Source: Bacteroidota bacterium
GTDB taxonomy: Bacteria; Bacteroidota; Bacteroidia; Cytophagales; UBA9547
Reading direction: 5' to 3'
Assembly: GCA_004293915.1 (NCBI GenBank)
Contig: RDZG01000078.1
Coordinates: 1 to 34,120, forward strand
Length of the DNA stretch: 34,120 bases
The notes below the pieces were generated by a model, which worked only from the letters and a program-made list of their open reading frames with translations, was not told the origin of the DNA and did no database searches. Every line of letters starts with the position of its first letter. The stretch's first letter is position 1. Position numbers and translations under genes: made by a program. Below are positions 1 through 8,030 of this stretch, one piece after another.

Positions 1-273
1 TCAAAATTTAAAAAATACCGAAGTAAAAAGTATTTGCTCTTTTGGATATATATTTTTAGACCAATATTGGTCTGTAAAATAATTCAAGTTGGTATAATTA
101 ACAGACATTATAAAAAAGGAGACCCAGAAACAGGCAAAAATGCAGAATATACTATAAATGAGAAACGCTCAGATTTAAAAACGCCAAGTAAATTAACATT
201 AATAAAATCCACGTTTTCAAACGCTGAAAAGCAATTAATCAATGAATTTGTAGCAATAATGGACAAAAAGTAG
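1..273 (+). CDS. C-terminal part of an unrecognised protein (cut by window edge)
   Basis: The frame is open from base 1 and ends at 273, leaving about 90 residues. The visible part has a basic start, a hydrophobic stretch around the motif FWIYIFRPILV, and a hydrophilic, lysine-rich tail ending in FVAIMDKK. A TTG at 34 could serve as a start, but the open frame runs upstream of it to the window edge, so I read this as the 3' end of a longer gene. I recognise no family. A strong hairpin terminator follows at 400-421. The gene could also be a decayed fragment, because a transposase remnant lies just downstream. Confidence 0.4.
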   Translation, partial: SKFKKYRSKKYLLFWIYIFRPILVCKIIQVGIINRHYKKGDPETGKNAEYTINEKRSDLKTPSKLTLIKSTFSNAEKQLINEFVAIMDKK

Positions 274-345
274 GCTTTTTATTTTGTGGGATTTGTAAAA
301 GAGATTCTTTTTTTACAGATGTTTGATTCACAGAGACAAGCATAT

Positions 346-371
346 CATCGCTCTGCTGGAGAGCAACGATG
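346..371. repeat. Short inverted repeat (hairpin)
   Basis: An inner stem of GCTCT (350-354) pairs with AGAGC (360-364) around a 5-base loop. The flanking ATCG and CGAT pair as an interrupted outer stem. It lies in non-coding sequence between the first gene and the terminator at 400-421. It may be a dispersed repeat or part of the 3' untranslated region; function unknown. Confidence 0.4.
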
Positions 372-399
372 TAAGGAATATTTTGGTCTAATAAGGTAG

Positions 400-421
400 A
401 AGGGGCAATTGCCCCTTTTTT
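400..421. terminator. Rho-independent terminator (probably bidirectional)
   Basis: A perfect palindrome, AAGGGGCAATTGCCCCTT, runs directly into a T run on the plus strand and is preceded by A residues, so it can work in both directions. It would end the plus-strand gene finishing at 273 and any minus-strand transcript from the M48/DUF898 pair and the transposase remnant. Confidence 0.75.
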
Positions 422-439
422 GAGTACCTACCTGTTTAG

Positions 440-574
440 CTATGCCTTCAAAAACTCATCTATAAACTTGATTTTACGCTTTAATGCCATTCCATTATGG
501 TTGCGGAGTTTGTTTTTAAAGTCTGAAAAATGTCCATCTATGGCATTTGTTGTATTAGGTATTTTCAATTCTTC
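440..574 (-). pseudogene. C-terminal remnant of an IS transposase
   Basis: The minus strand reads about 44 residues containing IPNTTNAIDGHFSDFKNKL and then KRKIKFIDEFLKA before a stop at 440-442. The IPNTTN-(x)DG-F-K-KLR-H-G-KRK pattern is typical of the C-terminal end of DDE transposases common in Bacteroidota genomes; I cannot name the IS family. A TAG lies in frame at 575-577 and I found no continuation upstream in another frame before the M48 gene stop at 685. No catalytic region or terminal repeats remain, so it is a dead fragment next to the M48 gene's 3' end. Confidence 0.6.
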
Positions 575-684
575 CTATCCTTTGTGTTCGCAAAGCGGCA
601 CTACGGATTATCAAATAAAATTTAGTTTCCGACTAAATAATAAAAAAAAGTCCATATCATTTTTACTTGATTGTGGAGAGAAAT

Positions 685-1797
685 TCAGTACCCCCTCAAT
701 TCATTCCAAATAAGTTCTCTGTTGGTGTTTTTTTGGTGATTGTATTGCCGTTTTTGTTTTATGGTTGTTTTTATATAATCAATTCTTTCAGTCGAAAGTG
801 GATGAGTGCTCAAAAAACTAAGCATACTATTAGCACTATCTTTAGAAACGGAACCTAGTTTTTCAAATAGAAGTATCATACCTTGTGGGTCGATGTTTGA
901 TTTTTGCAACAATTCTAGCCCAGTTAAATCAGCATCTTGTTCGAGCGAACGTGAATTTTGCAATTCTTTAAGCGAGTTAGCATTACTCATAACCACGCCT
1001 AAAACGCCATTTACATCGCCACTTACTAATGAAATTAGGAAATAGCCAGCTAAATTTTTAAATAACCCTTTTATGGCATGACGATGGTGTACATGCGAAA
1101 CTTCGTGCGATAATAAAGCCGCCAATTCTTCGCTGTGGTTCATCATCCGAATAATAGAATCGTGAACCACAATGTTTCCGCCAGGCAATGCAAATGCATT
1201 TGGGATATTGCTTTTCAAAACAGTGAGTCTGATATTATATTCGGTTTTAAATTGAAGGGTTTTATAAAAACGATTAATAATTTCTGTTTTATTTGTATCA
1301 ACTTCGGCATATTCTATAAAAGATTCATAAAAATTATCTCCTACTTCTTTTTCTAAGCTAGGACTGATAACCGAGGTTGCAATATTTTCTGCCACAAAAG
1401 GTACTACAAAAAAATATAAACCAGCAATGATGGCAACAACAGCCGCACCCATAATCACTAACTTTTCCATGCCTTTTTTGCCAACAAAGGAAGAGTAGTT
1501 TGTTTTTGTGTTCGGATGATTTTTATAAAATGGCAAATACACATTTTCGTAATCGGCAGCCGAAACTTCTAATAACTGTTTTGGAAAACTACCATAGCTC
1601 AAAAGTGCTTTCGAGCTTGAAATATTAATATCATTTTGATTAATTAATGAAATATCCCAATCTATACTTTCGGTAAAATGAGAAAACTCATTAGATTCGG
1701 TATAAGATATAGTAAGTTTTTCTGTTGATAAAAAAACTTCGCAAATTTTACTTCTCGAAGTTTTTCCATCATAATAAATAGCTGAAAACGAATGCAT
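685..1797 (-). CDS. M48-family membrane zinc metallopeptidase
   Basis: The 370-residue protein has the M48 zinc motif HEVSH at residues 231-235, followed by HHRHA. The likely third ligand is E286 in SLEQDAD. One strong membrane segment lies at about 113-134, after a roughly 110-residue N-terminal domain I do not recognise, so the protease domain is probably anchored and facing outward. M48 peptidases such as HtpX and BepA/LoiP relatives act in envelope or membrane-protein quality control; the substrate here is not deducible. The gene starts 9 bases after the stop of the DUF898 gene, so the two probably form one operon. The downstream region holds a transposase remnant, but the gene itself looks intact. 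Confidence 0.85.
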   Translation of the reverse strand: MHSFSAIYYDGKTSRSKICEVFLSTEKLTISYTESNEFSHFTESIDWDISLINQNDINISSSKALLSYGSFPKQLLEVSAADYENVYLPFYKNHPNTKTNYSSFVGKKGMEKLVIMGAAVVAIIAGLYFFVVPFVAENIATSVISPSLEKEVGDNFYESFIEYAEVDTNKTEIINRFYKTLQFKTEYNIRLTVLKSNIPNAFALPGGNIVVHDSIIRMMNHSEELAALLSHEVSHVHHRHAIKGLFKNLAGYFLISLVSGDVNGVLGVVMSNANSLKELQNSRSLEQDADLTGLELLQKSNIDPQGMILLFEKLGSVSKDSANSMLSFLSTHPLSTERIDYIKTTIKQKRQYNHQKNTNRELIWNELRGY

Positions 1798-1806
1798 AAA
1801 TCAGAA

Positions 1807-2760
1807 TTACACTAAGCCTAAGTCGAGCATATCTGATAAATCATCAGAAGTTGCATTGTTAAAATTATCTTCGGTTTGTTCGAGTTTATCAGGTTCAAAA
1901 TAACCCACCACACTCATATTATCTAAATAAAAAGACATGTTTCGCATGGTAGCCCAAGGCAGACCCAAACCAAGTGTGAAAACAACAATTAAAAAATTGC
2001 CCATCACATTTTTGAAAACATCCATTGCTGTAATGTTTAACTCGAGTTGGCATGTCATATCTTCTTGATGCAGCAAAACATTATTGACATTGAATTTATA
2101 TAAGTCTCTCATGTAAGAAAATAAATAAATTCCTAGCGTAACAAAACTCAAAAATCTGCCTGCCAAATGAACAAAAAACAAATCAGAACCTTCGCCAATG
2201 AAACTAAATTTTACATTTCCCATACGTGTATTGCTCAAAACATATTTTCTAATGTTTATGCCTAGCCAAATACTATAAATTCCAAGTGTGATTACAGTAT
2301 AAAACGCACCAATCAAAAATATTTTGTAAAGTTCTTTCAACTCGCCTCTATATCCAAAGTGGATGCCTCTCCATGTTGTTCTCGACATTCTGTATTTCAT
2401 TGCACCATGAATCACAAGTGGGATAATTGCCACTAAACCAGCAATATAAACCAAAGTACCAACGATAATTAAAACTAAATTACCCGAAAGCTGACTTAGC
2501 GTAAGCACTAAATAAAGGGCAATAACAACTCCTATAGCTTTTATAAAACCTCTAAAAATTTCCTTACCAGTACCATGAAAAGCAAAACGACTGCCAAAAA
2601 ATTCGGTTTCTTGGTAAACATACCGCAAAGTAGCTGCTCTAGCCCATGGATAATAAAATCCTAAAGTTACAATTGTGAGCAAAATATTGGTCATTTGAAT
2701 ACCAAAAAATGATTTTCCTGAGCCAGAAAACGAAAACTTATTTTTAGGAAATTCTTCCAT
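1807..2760 (-). CDS. DUF898 (YjgN-like) multi-pass inner-membrane protein
   Basis: The 317-residue protein is built of repeated modules of the form F-x-F-x-G-x-G followed by paired membrane helices with TLGFYYPWAR or TLGIYSIWL turns. This is the signature of the YjgN/DUF898 family. Modules begin near residues 10, 60, 140 and 185, giving roughly eight membrane segments. The biochemical role of the family is unknown. It is the first gene of a two-gene minus-strand operon with the M48 peptidase. In other genomes DUF898 genes also neighbour M48 genes, which suggests a joint function in the membrane; that link is an inference from context. Confidence 0.85.
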   Translation of the reverse strand: MEEFPKNKFSFSGSGKSFFGIQMTNILLTIVTLGFYYPWARAATLRYVYQETEFFGSRFAFHGTGKEIFRGFIKAIGVVIALYLVLTLSQLSGNLVLIIVGTLVYIAGLVAIIPLVIHGAMKYRMSRTTWRGIHFGYRGELKELYKIFLIGAFYTVITLGIYSIWLGINIRKYVLSNTRMGNVKFSFIGEGSDLFFVHLAGRFLSFVTLGIYLFSYMRDLYKFNVNNVLLHQEDMTCQLELNITAMDVFKNVMGNFLIVVFTLGLGLPWATMRNMSFYLDNMSVVGYFEPDKLEQTEDNFNNATSDDLSDMLDLGLV

Positions 2761-2910
2761 GTTGTGTTAATTTAAAAGTGATTTACTCTCAAATATAAAA
2801 ATTTATTTGAAAAACAATTTATTTGAGAATAATAAAATATTTTCTTATAGAATAAATCCATAACTATTTTAATAAAATATTGTATAATAGATATATATAA
2901 TTTTACAATT

Positions 2911-4671
2911 ATGGAATTTGTTCGTGTTTTCGATATTTTGGCTTACCAAGCAGAAAAGTTTCCGCTTGAGGATGCATTGGCATCTAAAGTAAATGGGCAA
3001 TGGGTAAAATACTCTACCGAAGAATACCTAAAAATGGTAAATGCTGTTAGTCGTGGATTACTGGCTCAAGGCATCAAAAAAGAAGATAATATATGTATCA
3101 TTTCGCCAAACAGACCCGAATGGAATTTTGTTGAAATGGGAATTCAGCAAATTGGAGCAGTAAGTGTGCCAATTTATCCAACAGTTACTACCGATGATTT
3201 TGCTTATATTTTTAACGATGCACAAGTCAAAATTATTTTTGTAGCCAATCAAGAATTATTTTTAAAAGCCAAAGTTGCTTCGCAAAATTTAGGTTCGCTA
3301 ATCCGAATTTATTCGTTTGAGCATGTAGAAGATTGCCACAATTGGAAAGAATTGTTTTTAAATATCAACGAATCAGATAGTTTAGAACCGTATAAAAATG
3401 CTGTAAAATCATCAGATACGCTCACAATAATGTACACATCAGGCACCACAGGCACACCCAAAGGTGTGATGTTGAGCCATGCAAATTTAGTGAGTCAATG
3501 CAAAGCGGCATCAACACTTATACCTGTTTCGCCTGGTTCCAGAGCATTTAGTTTTTTGCCTTTGTGTCATGTGTATGAGCGAATGTTGAGTTATGTGTAT
3601 CAATCGAATGGTTTGTCGATTTATTATGCCGAAAATCTCGAAACGATAGCCGACAATTTGAAAGAAGTACATCCGCATATTTTTGTAACTGTGCCTCGTT
3701 TGTTAGAAAAAGTTTACGACAAAATTATTGCAAAAGGTCAGGCACTTATGGGTATAAAACGCAAATTATTCTTTTGGGCAGTAGGCTTGGGAATGAAATA
3801 CGAACTCAATACCAACCAAGGTTTGTGGTATAATTTACAACTTAAATTAGCAAACAAAATTATATTTAATAAATGGCGTGAAGCTTTGGGAGGAAATGTA
3901 AAAGCCATTGTATCTGGTGGAGCAGCTTTGCAACCTCGCTTGGCACGTATTTTTTCGGCTGCCAATGTGGTAATTATGGAAGGGTATGGACTTACAGAAA
4001 CTTCGCCTGTGATTGCTGTAAATCATTATGAAGAAGAAAACAGAAAAATTAGTACTGTAGGACCAATATTTCCCGGTGTGGAGGTAAAGATTGCCGAAGA
4101 TGGCGAAATTTTAACTCGTGGTCCACATATTATGAAAGGATATTATAAAAAACCCGACCTCACAGCAGATGCCATAGACAAAGATGGTTGGTTCAAAACA
4201 GGCGATATTGGCGAATTTGTTGATGGAAAATATTTGAAAATCACGGATCGAAAAAAAGAAATGTTTAAAACCTCTGGAGGAAAATACATTGCACCTGGAA
4301 ACATGGAAAATAAGTTTAAAGAAAGTAAGTTTATAGAACAAATTATGGTTGTTGGCGATGGGCAAAAGTTTCCAGCGGCTTTGGTTGTTCCTGCTTTTTC
4401 GGTTTTGAAAGATTGGTGTGCTATTAAAAAAATAGACTATTCTACAAACGCAGAAATGATTAAAAAACAAGAAATTGTGTTAAGAATAAGCGAAGAAATA
4501 GAAAAACTAAATTCTAATTTTGCTCAATACGAAAAAATCAAACGATTTGAGTTGCTCGATACCGAGTGGAATATCAATAATGGCGAACTTACTCCAACTT
4601 TGAAGCTAAAACGAAAAAATATTTATGCTAAAAACGTAGCTAAAATAGAAAAAATGTATGAGGCAGATTAA
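2911..4671 (+). CDS. Long-chain fatty-acid--CoA ligase (AMP-forming)
   Basis: This 586-residue enzyme belongs to the ANL adenylating superfamily and activates fatty acids to acyl-CoA by way of an acyl-AMP. The phosphate-binding loop YTSGTTGTPKG is at 175-185, EGYGLTET at 357-364, GWFKTGD at 426-432, and DRKKEMFKTSGGKYIAP starts near 446. The C-terminal lysine-rich LKLKRKNI carries the likely catalytic lysine. Length and motif order fit the FadD15/long-chain ACS branch. It is cytoplasmic or peripheral to the membrane, with no signal peptide. About 150 bases of AT-rich sequence lie upstream and about 155 lie before nuoG, so it is probably its own transcription unit. Chain-length preference cannot be read from sequence. 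Confidence 0.93.
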   Translation: MEFVRVFDILAYQAEKFPLEDALASKVNGQWVKYSTEEYLKMVNAVSRGLLAQGIKKEDNICIISPNRPEWNFVEMGIQQIGAVSVPIYPTVTTDDFAYIFNDAQVKIIFVANQELFLKAKVASQNLGSLIRIYSFEHVEDCHNWKELFLNINESDSLEPYKNAVKSSDTLTIMYTSGTTGTPKGVMLSHANLVSQCKAASTLIPVSPGSRAFSFLPLCHVYERMLSYVYQSNGLSIYYAENLETIADNLKEVHPHIFVTVPRLLEKVYDKIIAKGQALMGIKRKLFFWAVGLGMKYELNTNQGLWYNLQLKLANKIIFNKWREALGGNVKAIVSGGAALQPRLARIFSAANVVIMEGYGLTETSPVIAVNHYEEENRKISTVGPIFPGVEVKIAEDGEILTRGPHIMKGYYKKPDLTADAIDKDGWFKTGDIGEFVDGKYLKITDRKKEMFKTSGGKYIAPGNMENKFKESKFIEQIMVVGDGQKFPAALVVPAFSVLKDWCAIKKIDYSTNAEMIKKQEIVLRISEEIEKLNSNFAQYEKIKRFELLDTEWNINNGELTPTLKLKRKNIYAKNVAKIEKMYEAD

Positions 4672-4756
4672 AAAATCAGTTTGTTTTTACAAATAAACCA
4701 TCAAAACATATCACTTTTTTAAATAAAATGCGTCTAAATTAATTTTATCGGTTTTA

Positions 4757-4764
4757 TAACTTTG
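4757..4764 (+). promoter_or_regulatory. Candidate -7 promoter element upstream of nuoG
   Basis: TAACTTTG matches the Bacteroidota -7 consensus TAnnTTTG and lies about 62 bases upstream of the nuoG start. No clear TTTG -33 element was seen at the expected distance, so support is moderate. Confidence 0.35.
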
Positions 4765-4826
4765 ATAATCATAACAGAGTTACTAATTTTGAAACTGATT
4801 ACATATCACATTACCATTATTCACGC

Positions 4827-5807
4827 ATGGCACTTATCAAAGTTACAATTGATGGACTCACTACCGAAGTAGAAGAAGGCACAAGTATTTTAAATGCAGC
4901 TCGCAAGATTGGCAAAAATGTTCCGCCTGCCATGTGCTATTATTCTAAACTGAAAGATTCGGGTGGCAAATGCCGTACTTGTTTGGTCGAAGTATCAAAA
5001 GGTTCGGAAAAAGACCCACGTCCTATGCCAAAATTAGTGGCTTCGTGCCGCACAAATGTGATGGACGGAATGGAAGTAAAAAACCTTACATCGCCAAAAG
5101 TTGTTGAAGCACGCAAAGGAGTGGTTGAGTTTTTGTTGATAAACCACCCGCTCGATTGCCCAATTTGCGACCAAGCTGGCGAATGTCATTTGCAAGATTT
5201 GGGACACGAACATGGTGCCGAAGGCACGCGATACGAAGAACAACGAAGAGAATTTGAAAAAATAGATATCGGTCCATATATTCAACTCCACATGACACGT
5301 TGCATAATGTGCTTCCGTTGTGTGTTTACAGCCGACCAAATTACCAATAATCGTGTGCATGGAATCATGAACAGAGGCGATGCAGCAGAAATTTCTACTT
5401 ATATTTCCCAAGCTATCGATAATGATTTTTCGGGAAATGTAATCGATGTTTGTCCAGTTGGTGCATTAACTGATAAAACATTTAGATTCAAAAACAGAGT
5501 GTGGTTCACAAAAGCAATGGATGCACACCGTGATTGTGATAAATGTTGTGGCAAAGTTACAGTTTGGGAAAAAGGCGGAGAAATTATTAGAGTTACAGGC
5601 AGAAAAGACAAGTTTGGAGAAGTAGAAGAATTTATATGTAATACGTGTAGATTTGAGAAAAAACAAACCTCAGATTGGATTATTGAAGGACCAAGAAAAA
5701 TAGACAGAGCATCAGTACAATCGCAAAACCATTATGAATTAGCACCCGATAAACAAGTTGTTCCAACTCGCAAAAGTTTGAATGCCGAAAATCCAGCTTT
5801 TTCGTAA
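4827..5807 (+). CDS. nuoG: NADH-quinone oxidoreductase subunit G (short form), iron-sulfur protein
   Basis: The 326-residue protein carries the complex I electron-wire clusters. A ferredoxin-like 2Fe-2S domain uses C37, C49, C52 and C74. The His-Cys 4Fe-4S motif HPLDCPICDQAGEC gives H107, C111, C114 and C120. Another 4Fe-4S set is C159, C162, C165 and C209. A further cysteine group, C237, C240/C241, C271 and C274, resembles the Fe4S4 domain at the front of molybdopterin oxidoreductases. The large molybdopterin-like domain of E. coli NuoG (about 900 residues) is absent. This short form is common in Bacteroidota, so I do not read it as truncation. It is the first gene of the nuoGHIJ cluster; nuoE and nuoF are not upstream. 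Confidence 0.92.
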   Translation: MALIKVTIDGLTTEVEEGTSILNAARKIGKNVPPAMCYYSKLKDSGGKCRTCLVEVSKGSEKDPRPMPKLVASCRTNVMDGMEVKNLTSPKVVEARKGVVEFLLINHPLDCPICDQAGECHLQDLGHEHGAEGTRYEEQRREFEKIDIGPYIQLHMTRCIMCFRCVFTADQITNNRVHGIMNRGDAAEISTYISQAIDNDFSGNVIDVCPVGALTDKTFRFKNRVWFTKAMDAHRDCDKCCGKVTVWEKGGEIIRVTGRKDKFGEVEEFICNTCRFEKKQTSDWIIEGPRKIDRASVQSQNHYELAPDKQVVPTRKSLNAENPAFS

Positions 5808-5810
5808 TAA

Positions 5811-6053
5811 ATGAGAAACGAAGAATATTATAAAAATTTAGTTCAGGCGTACATATCGCTAATAAACGTATTAGTGATTTTGATTGTAGCTGTAGCGGCA
5901 GGTGCTTATACTATTTTTAAAGAAAATAATTTGGCACAAATCATGTATTATGCTGTCTTTAATGGTCTTTCAATTCTTTTAGTTGTATTTGTACTATTGT
6001 TAGCTTTAATAATTGTGATGTTGTTCAAAAGTTTAAAAAAAATGAAAATATGA
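5811..6053 (+). CDS. Small two-helix membrane protein in the nuo cluster (pair 1, first gene)
   Basis: This is an 80-residue protein of unknown function. It has a charged head (MRNEEYYKNL), a membrane helix at about 13-35, a short polar loop with KENN, a second helix at about 47-72 and a basic tail (KSLKKMKI). It is not a complex I subunit that I recognise; NuoK is about 100 residues with three helices and a conserved glutamate. The start is exactly 3 bases after the nuoG stop, and its stop overlaps the next start as ATGA, so the genes are likely translationally coupled. It has the same layout as 7773-8030 after nuoH: similar length, two helices, a FYK/YYK head, and a tiny overlapping partner. 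Confidence 0.7.
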   Translation: MRNEEYYKNLVQAYISLINVLVILIVAVAAGAYTIFKENNLAQIMYYAVFNGLSILLVVFVLLLALIIVMLFKSLKKMKI

Positions 6054-6163
6054 ATGAATACGGAATTGGTGTATTTGCAATGATTGGAGCACTTTTAGTT
6101 TTTGCTATTTGGCTATTTGTTTTTTTGATTAGATTTAATTATCAAGAAAATTTGGCAAAATAA
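6050..6163 (+). CDS. 37-residue single-helix membrane peptide (pair 1, second gene)
   Basis: The ATG at 6050 overlaps the previous stop (ATGA) and the frame ends with TAA at 6161-6163. The peptide has a short polar start (MNEYG), one hydrophobic helix of about 21 residues, and a tail with RFNYQENLAK. No family is recognised. Support for it being real comes from the coupled start and from an equivalent 39-codon gene at 8011-8130 in the second pair. Confidence 0.55.
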   Translation: MNEYGIGVFAMIGALLVFAIWLFVFLIRFNYQENLAK

Positions 6164-6203
6164 TGAATGCTCAAATAATCAGATAATGCTATTTTAATTT
6201 TGG

Positions 6204-6245
6204 CAAATATTTTTCTTATAGCATTTAATTATTAAGAAAATATTG
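6204..6245. repeat. AT-rich hairpin between small genes in the nuo cluster
   Basis: CAAATATTTTTCTTA (6204-6218) pairs with TAAGAAAATATTG (6233-6245) with small bulges. It sits in the 92-base gap between the 37-codon gene and the lipoprotein gene. Its right arm belongs to a second, diverged copy of the 3' end of the 37-codon gene. It could weaken read-through into the next gene or be a scar of a duplication. Confidence 0.3.
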
Positions 6246-6255
6246 TAAAATAAAT

Positions 6256-6741
6256 ATGAAAAAAGAGTACATATATATATTGATTTTGAGTGTGTTAATT
6301 AGCTGTGCTCCAAGTATTGATGGAAATACATTTTGTGATACAAAAAATAATAATACACCAACACTAAATGCAACAGTAATGAAATTATTTATAACTGAAA
6401 AAACCATGAACAAAAGTGTGTTTTCTAGCTCAGTTACAGGTTTTAATAGAGATAGTTTTAGATTATTTGCTGATAAAGTAGAAATTACATTTGATACAAA
6501 TAGTTTAAATAAAGACACAATAAAAACCCAGCAATGGTATGTTTTATATAATTTGAAATCGAATAATTTAATATTAAAATACAATAAAAACACAAAAGAT
6601 ACTATTTCTATTCGTTCGACATATGAAAGAAATATTTGTCAAAATGTGGTTTATGAAAACCATATTTTAGATAGTATATTTGTAAAAAATAAAAAAATAG
6701 ATATCGAAAGTAGTACCAAAACTTATATTATTAAACGTTAA
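6256..6741 (+). CDS. Predicted small lipoprotein of unknown function embedded in the nuo cluster
   Basis: The 161-residue protein starts with a lysine pair and a hydrophobic run ending in LISC, a good lipobox with the lipidated cysteine at residue 17. The mature part is hydrophilic, threonine- and asparagine-rich, has two more cysteines (C27 and one in RNICQN), and is probably beta-rich. I recognise no family. The stop TAA overlaps the nuoH ATG by one base (TAATG), so it is probably translated with nuoH. Nothing in it resembles a complex I subunit or accessory factor. It could be a taxon-specific envelope protein that landed in the operon. Confidence 0.6.
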   Translation: MKKEYIYILILSVLISCAPSIDGNTFCDTKNNNTPTLNATVMKLFITEKTMNKSVFSSSVTGFNRDSFRLFADKVEITFDTNSLNKDTIKTQQWYVLYNLKSNNLILKYNKNTKDTISIRSTYERNICQNVVYENHILDSIFVKNKKIDIESSTKTYIIKR

Positions 6742-7769
6742 TGGAAATCACCGTAATAATTGTAAAATTTGCTTTAATAGCCATTATTTTTGGCATCAGT
6801 TTGCTCACAGCTATGTATAGCACCTATGCCGAACGTAAGTTTGCATCGTTTTTTCAAGACCGAATTGGTCCAGACAGAGCTGGTCCGTGGGGAATTTTTC
6901 AGCCACTTGCCGATGGTGGAAAATTGTTTTTTAAAGAAGAAATTATACCAACCAATGCCAATTTGTTTTTATTTGTGCTTGGTCCATCGTTGGCAATGCT
7001 TACGGCTTGTATGACAAGTGCCGTTATTCCATGGGGAACTTATTTAACTATTTTCGATACCCAAGTTGATTTGCAAGTTGCTGATATTAATGTTGGCATT
7101 CTATATGTTTTTGGTGTAGTTTCTTTAGGAGTTTATGGCATCATGGTTGGTGGCTGGGCATCAAACAATAAATTTGCACTTTTGGGAGCCATAAGAGCCG
7201 CTTCGCAAAATATTAGTTACGAAATTGCAATGGGTTTATCAATTATTGCTGTTGTGATGGTAACAGGCTCGCTCTCACTCAAAGATATGGCAGTTTGGCA
7301 AGGTCAAAATGCGTGGATGGTTGTTTATCAGCCACTTGGCTTTTTGATATTCTTGATTTGCTCTTTTGCCGAAACCAACCGAGCACCATTTGATTTGCCC
7401 GAATGCGAAACCGAACTTGTTGGCGGGTATCATACAGAATATAGTTCAATGAAATTAGGATTTTTCTTATTTGCAGAATATATAAATATGTTTATTTCTT
7501 CTGCCATGCTTTCAACACTTTATTTTGGGGGATATACATTCCCATTTATGAACGACTTAGGTTTATCACAAAATATGGTTAGTATTTTAGGGTTGGTGTT
7601 CTTACTTGGCAAAATTTTCTTTTTTATATTCTTATTTATGTGGGTGCGTTGGACAATTCCACGTTTTCGTTACGATCAATTGATGCGTTTGGGATGGCAA
7701 GTTTTGATTCCACTCGCCATAATTAATATTGTATTAACAGGTATAGCCATAACTTTCTTTGGAAGTTAG
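6741..7769 (+). CDS. nuoH: NADH-quinone oxidoreductase subunit H
   Basis: This 342-residue multi-pass membrane protein forms part of the quinone-binding chamber of complex I. Hallmarks are YAERKFASFFQDRIGPDRAGP near residue 28, the following PLADGGKLFFKEE, and FAETNRAPFDLPECETELVGG near residue 210, whose acidic loop lies close to the quinone site. About eight membrane helices are visible and the length is normal for the family. It overlaps the upstream lipoprotein stop by one base and is followed 3 bases later by the second pair of tiny membrane genes. Confidence 0.96.
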   Translation: MEITVIIVKFALIAIIFGISLLTAMYSTYAERKFASFFQDRIGPDRAGPWGIFQPLADGGKLFFKEEIIPTNANLFLFVLGPSLAMLTACMTSAVIPWGTYLTIFDTQVDLQVADINVGILYVFGVVSLGVYGIMVGGWASNNKFALLGAIRAASQNISYEIAMGLSIIAVVMVTGSLSLKDMAVWQGQNAWMVVYQPLGFLIFLICSFAETNRAPFDLPECETELVGGYHTEYSSMKLGFFLFAEYINMFISSAMLSTLYFGGYTFPFMNDLGLSQNMVSILGLVFLLGKIFFFIFLFMWVRWTIPRFRYDQLMRLGWQVLIPLAIINIVLTGIAITFFGS

Positions 7770-7772
7770 AAA

Positions 7773-8030
7773 ATGAAAACCGAATTTTACAAAGAAAAAA
7801 TTAGAACAGATACCGAATTATTAAAGTTATTCTTTAGTGCTGAGTTAGTATTGTTGGGTTTGTTTGCAACTTTGCTAATGAAAGATAACTTGGGAGAAAA
7901 TCAAACTCACGGATATCTGTTAGTAATATTAGTAATGGTGATTACACTAAATGGATACACATGTTATTCATTTTATTTAAAAATTAATGATACTTTATCA
8001 AAATTAGAAAATGGAAACAATAACATATAA
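7773..8030 (+). CDS. Small two-helix membrane protein in the nuo cluster (pair 2, first gene)
   Basis: This 85-residue protein has a charged head (MKTEFYKEKIRTDTELLK), a hydrophobic segment at about 19-36, a loop (MKDNLGENQTHG), a second segment at about 48-68, and a tail (KINDTLSKLENGNNNI). Function is unknown. Start is 3 bases after the nuoH stop, the same spacing as the pair-1 gene after nuoG, and its 3' end overlaps the next gene by 20 bases. Its layout parallels 5811-6053, although identity by eye is low. It is not a recognised complex I subunit. Confidence 0.65.
   Translation: MKTEFYKEKIRTDTELLKLFFSAELVLLGLFATLLMKDNLGENQTHGYLLVILVMVITLNGYTCYSFYLKINDTLSKLENGNNNI

Noticed and set aside
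420-713. 97-codon plus-strand frame
   Set aside because: It is the mirror of the transposase remnant on the minus strand, and it begins inside a terminator hairpin.
5811-6053. Small gene after nuoG as nuoK
   Set aside because: It has two rather than three helices and lacks the conserved membrane glutamates of NuoK; also, nuoK follows nuoJ in other genomes.
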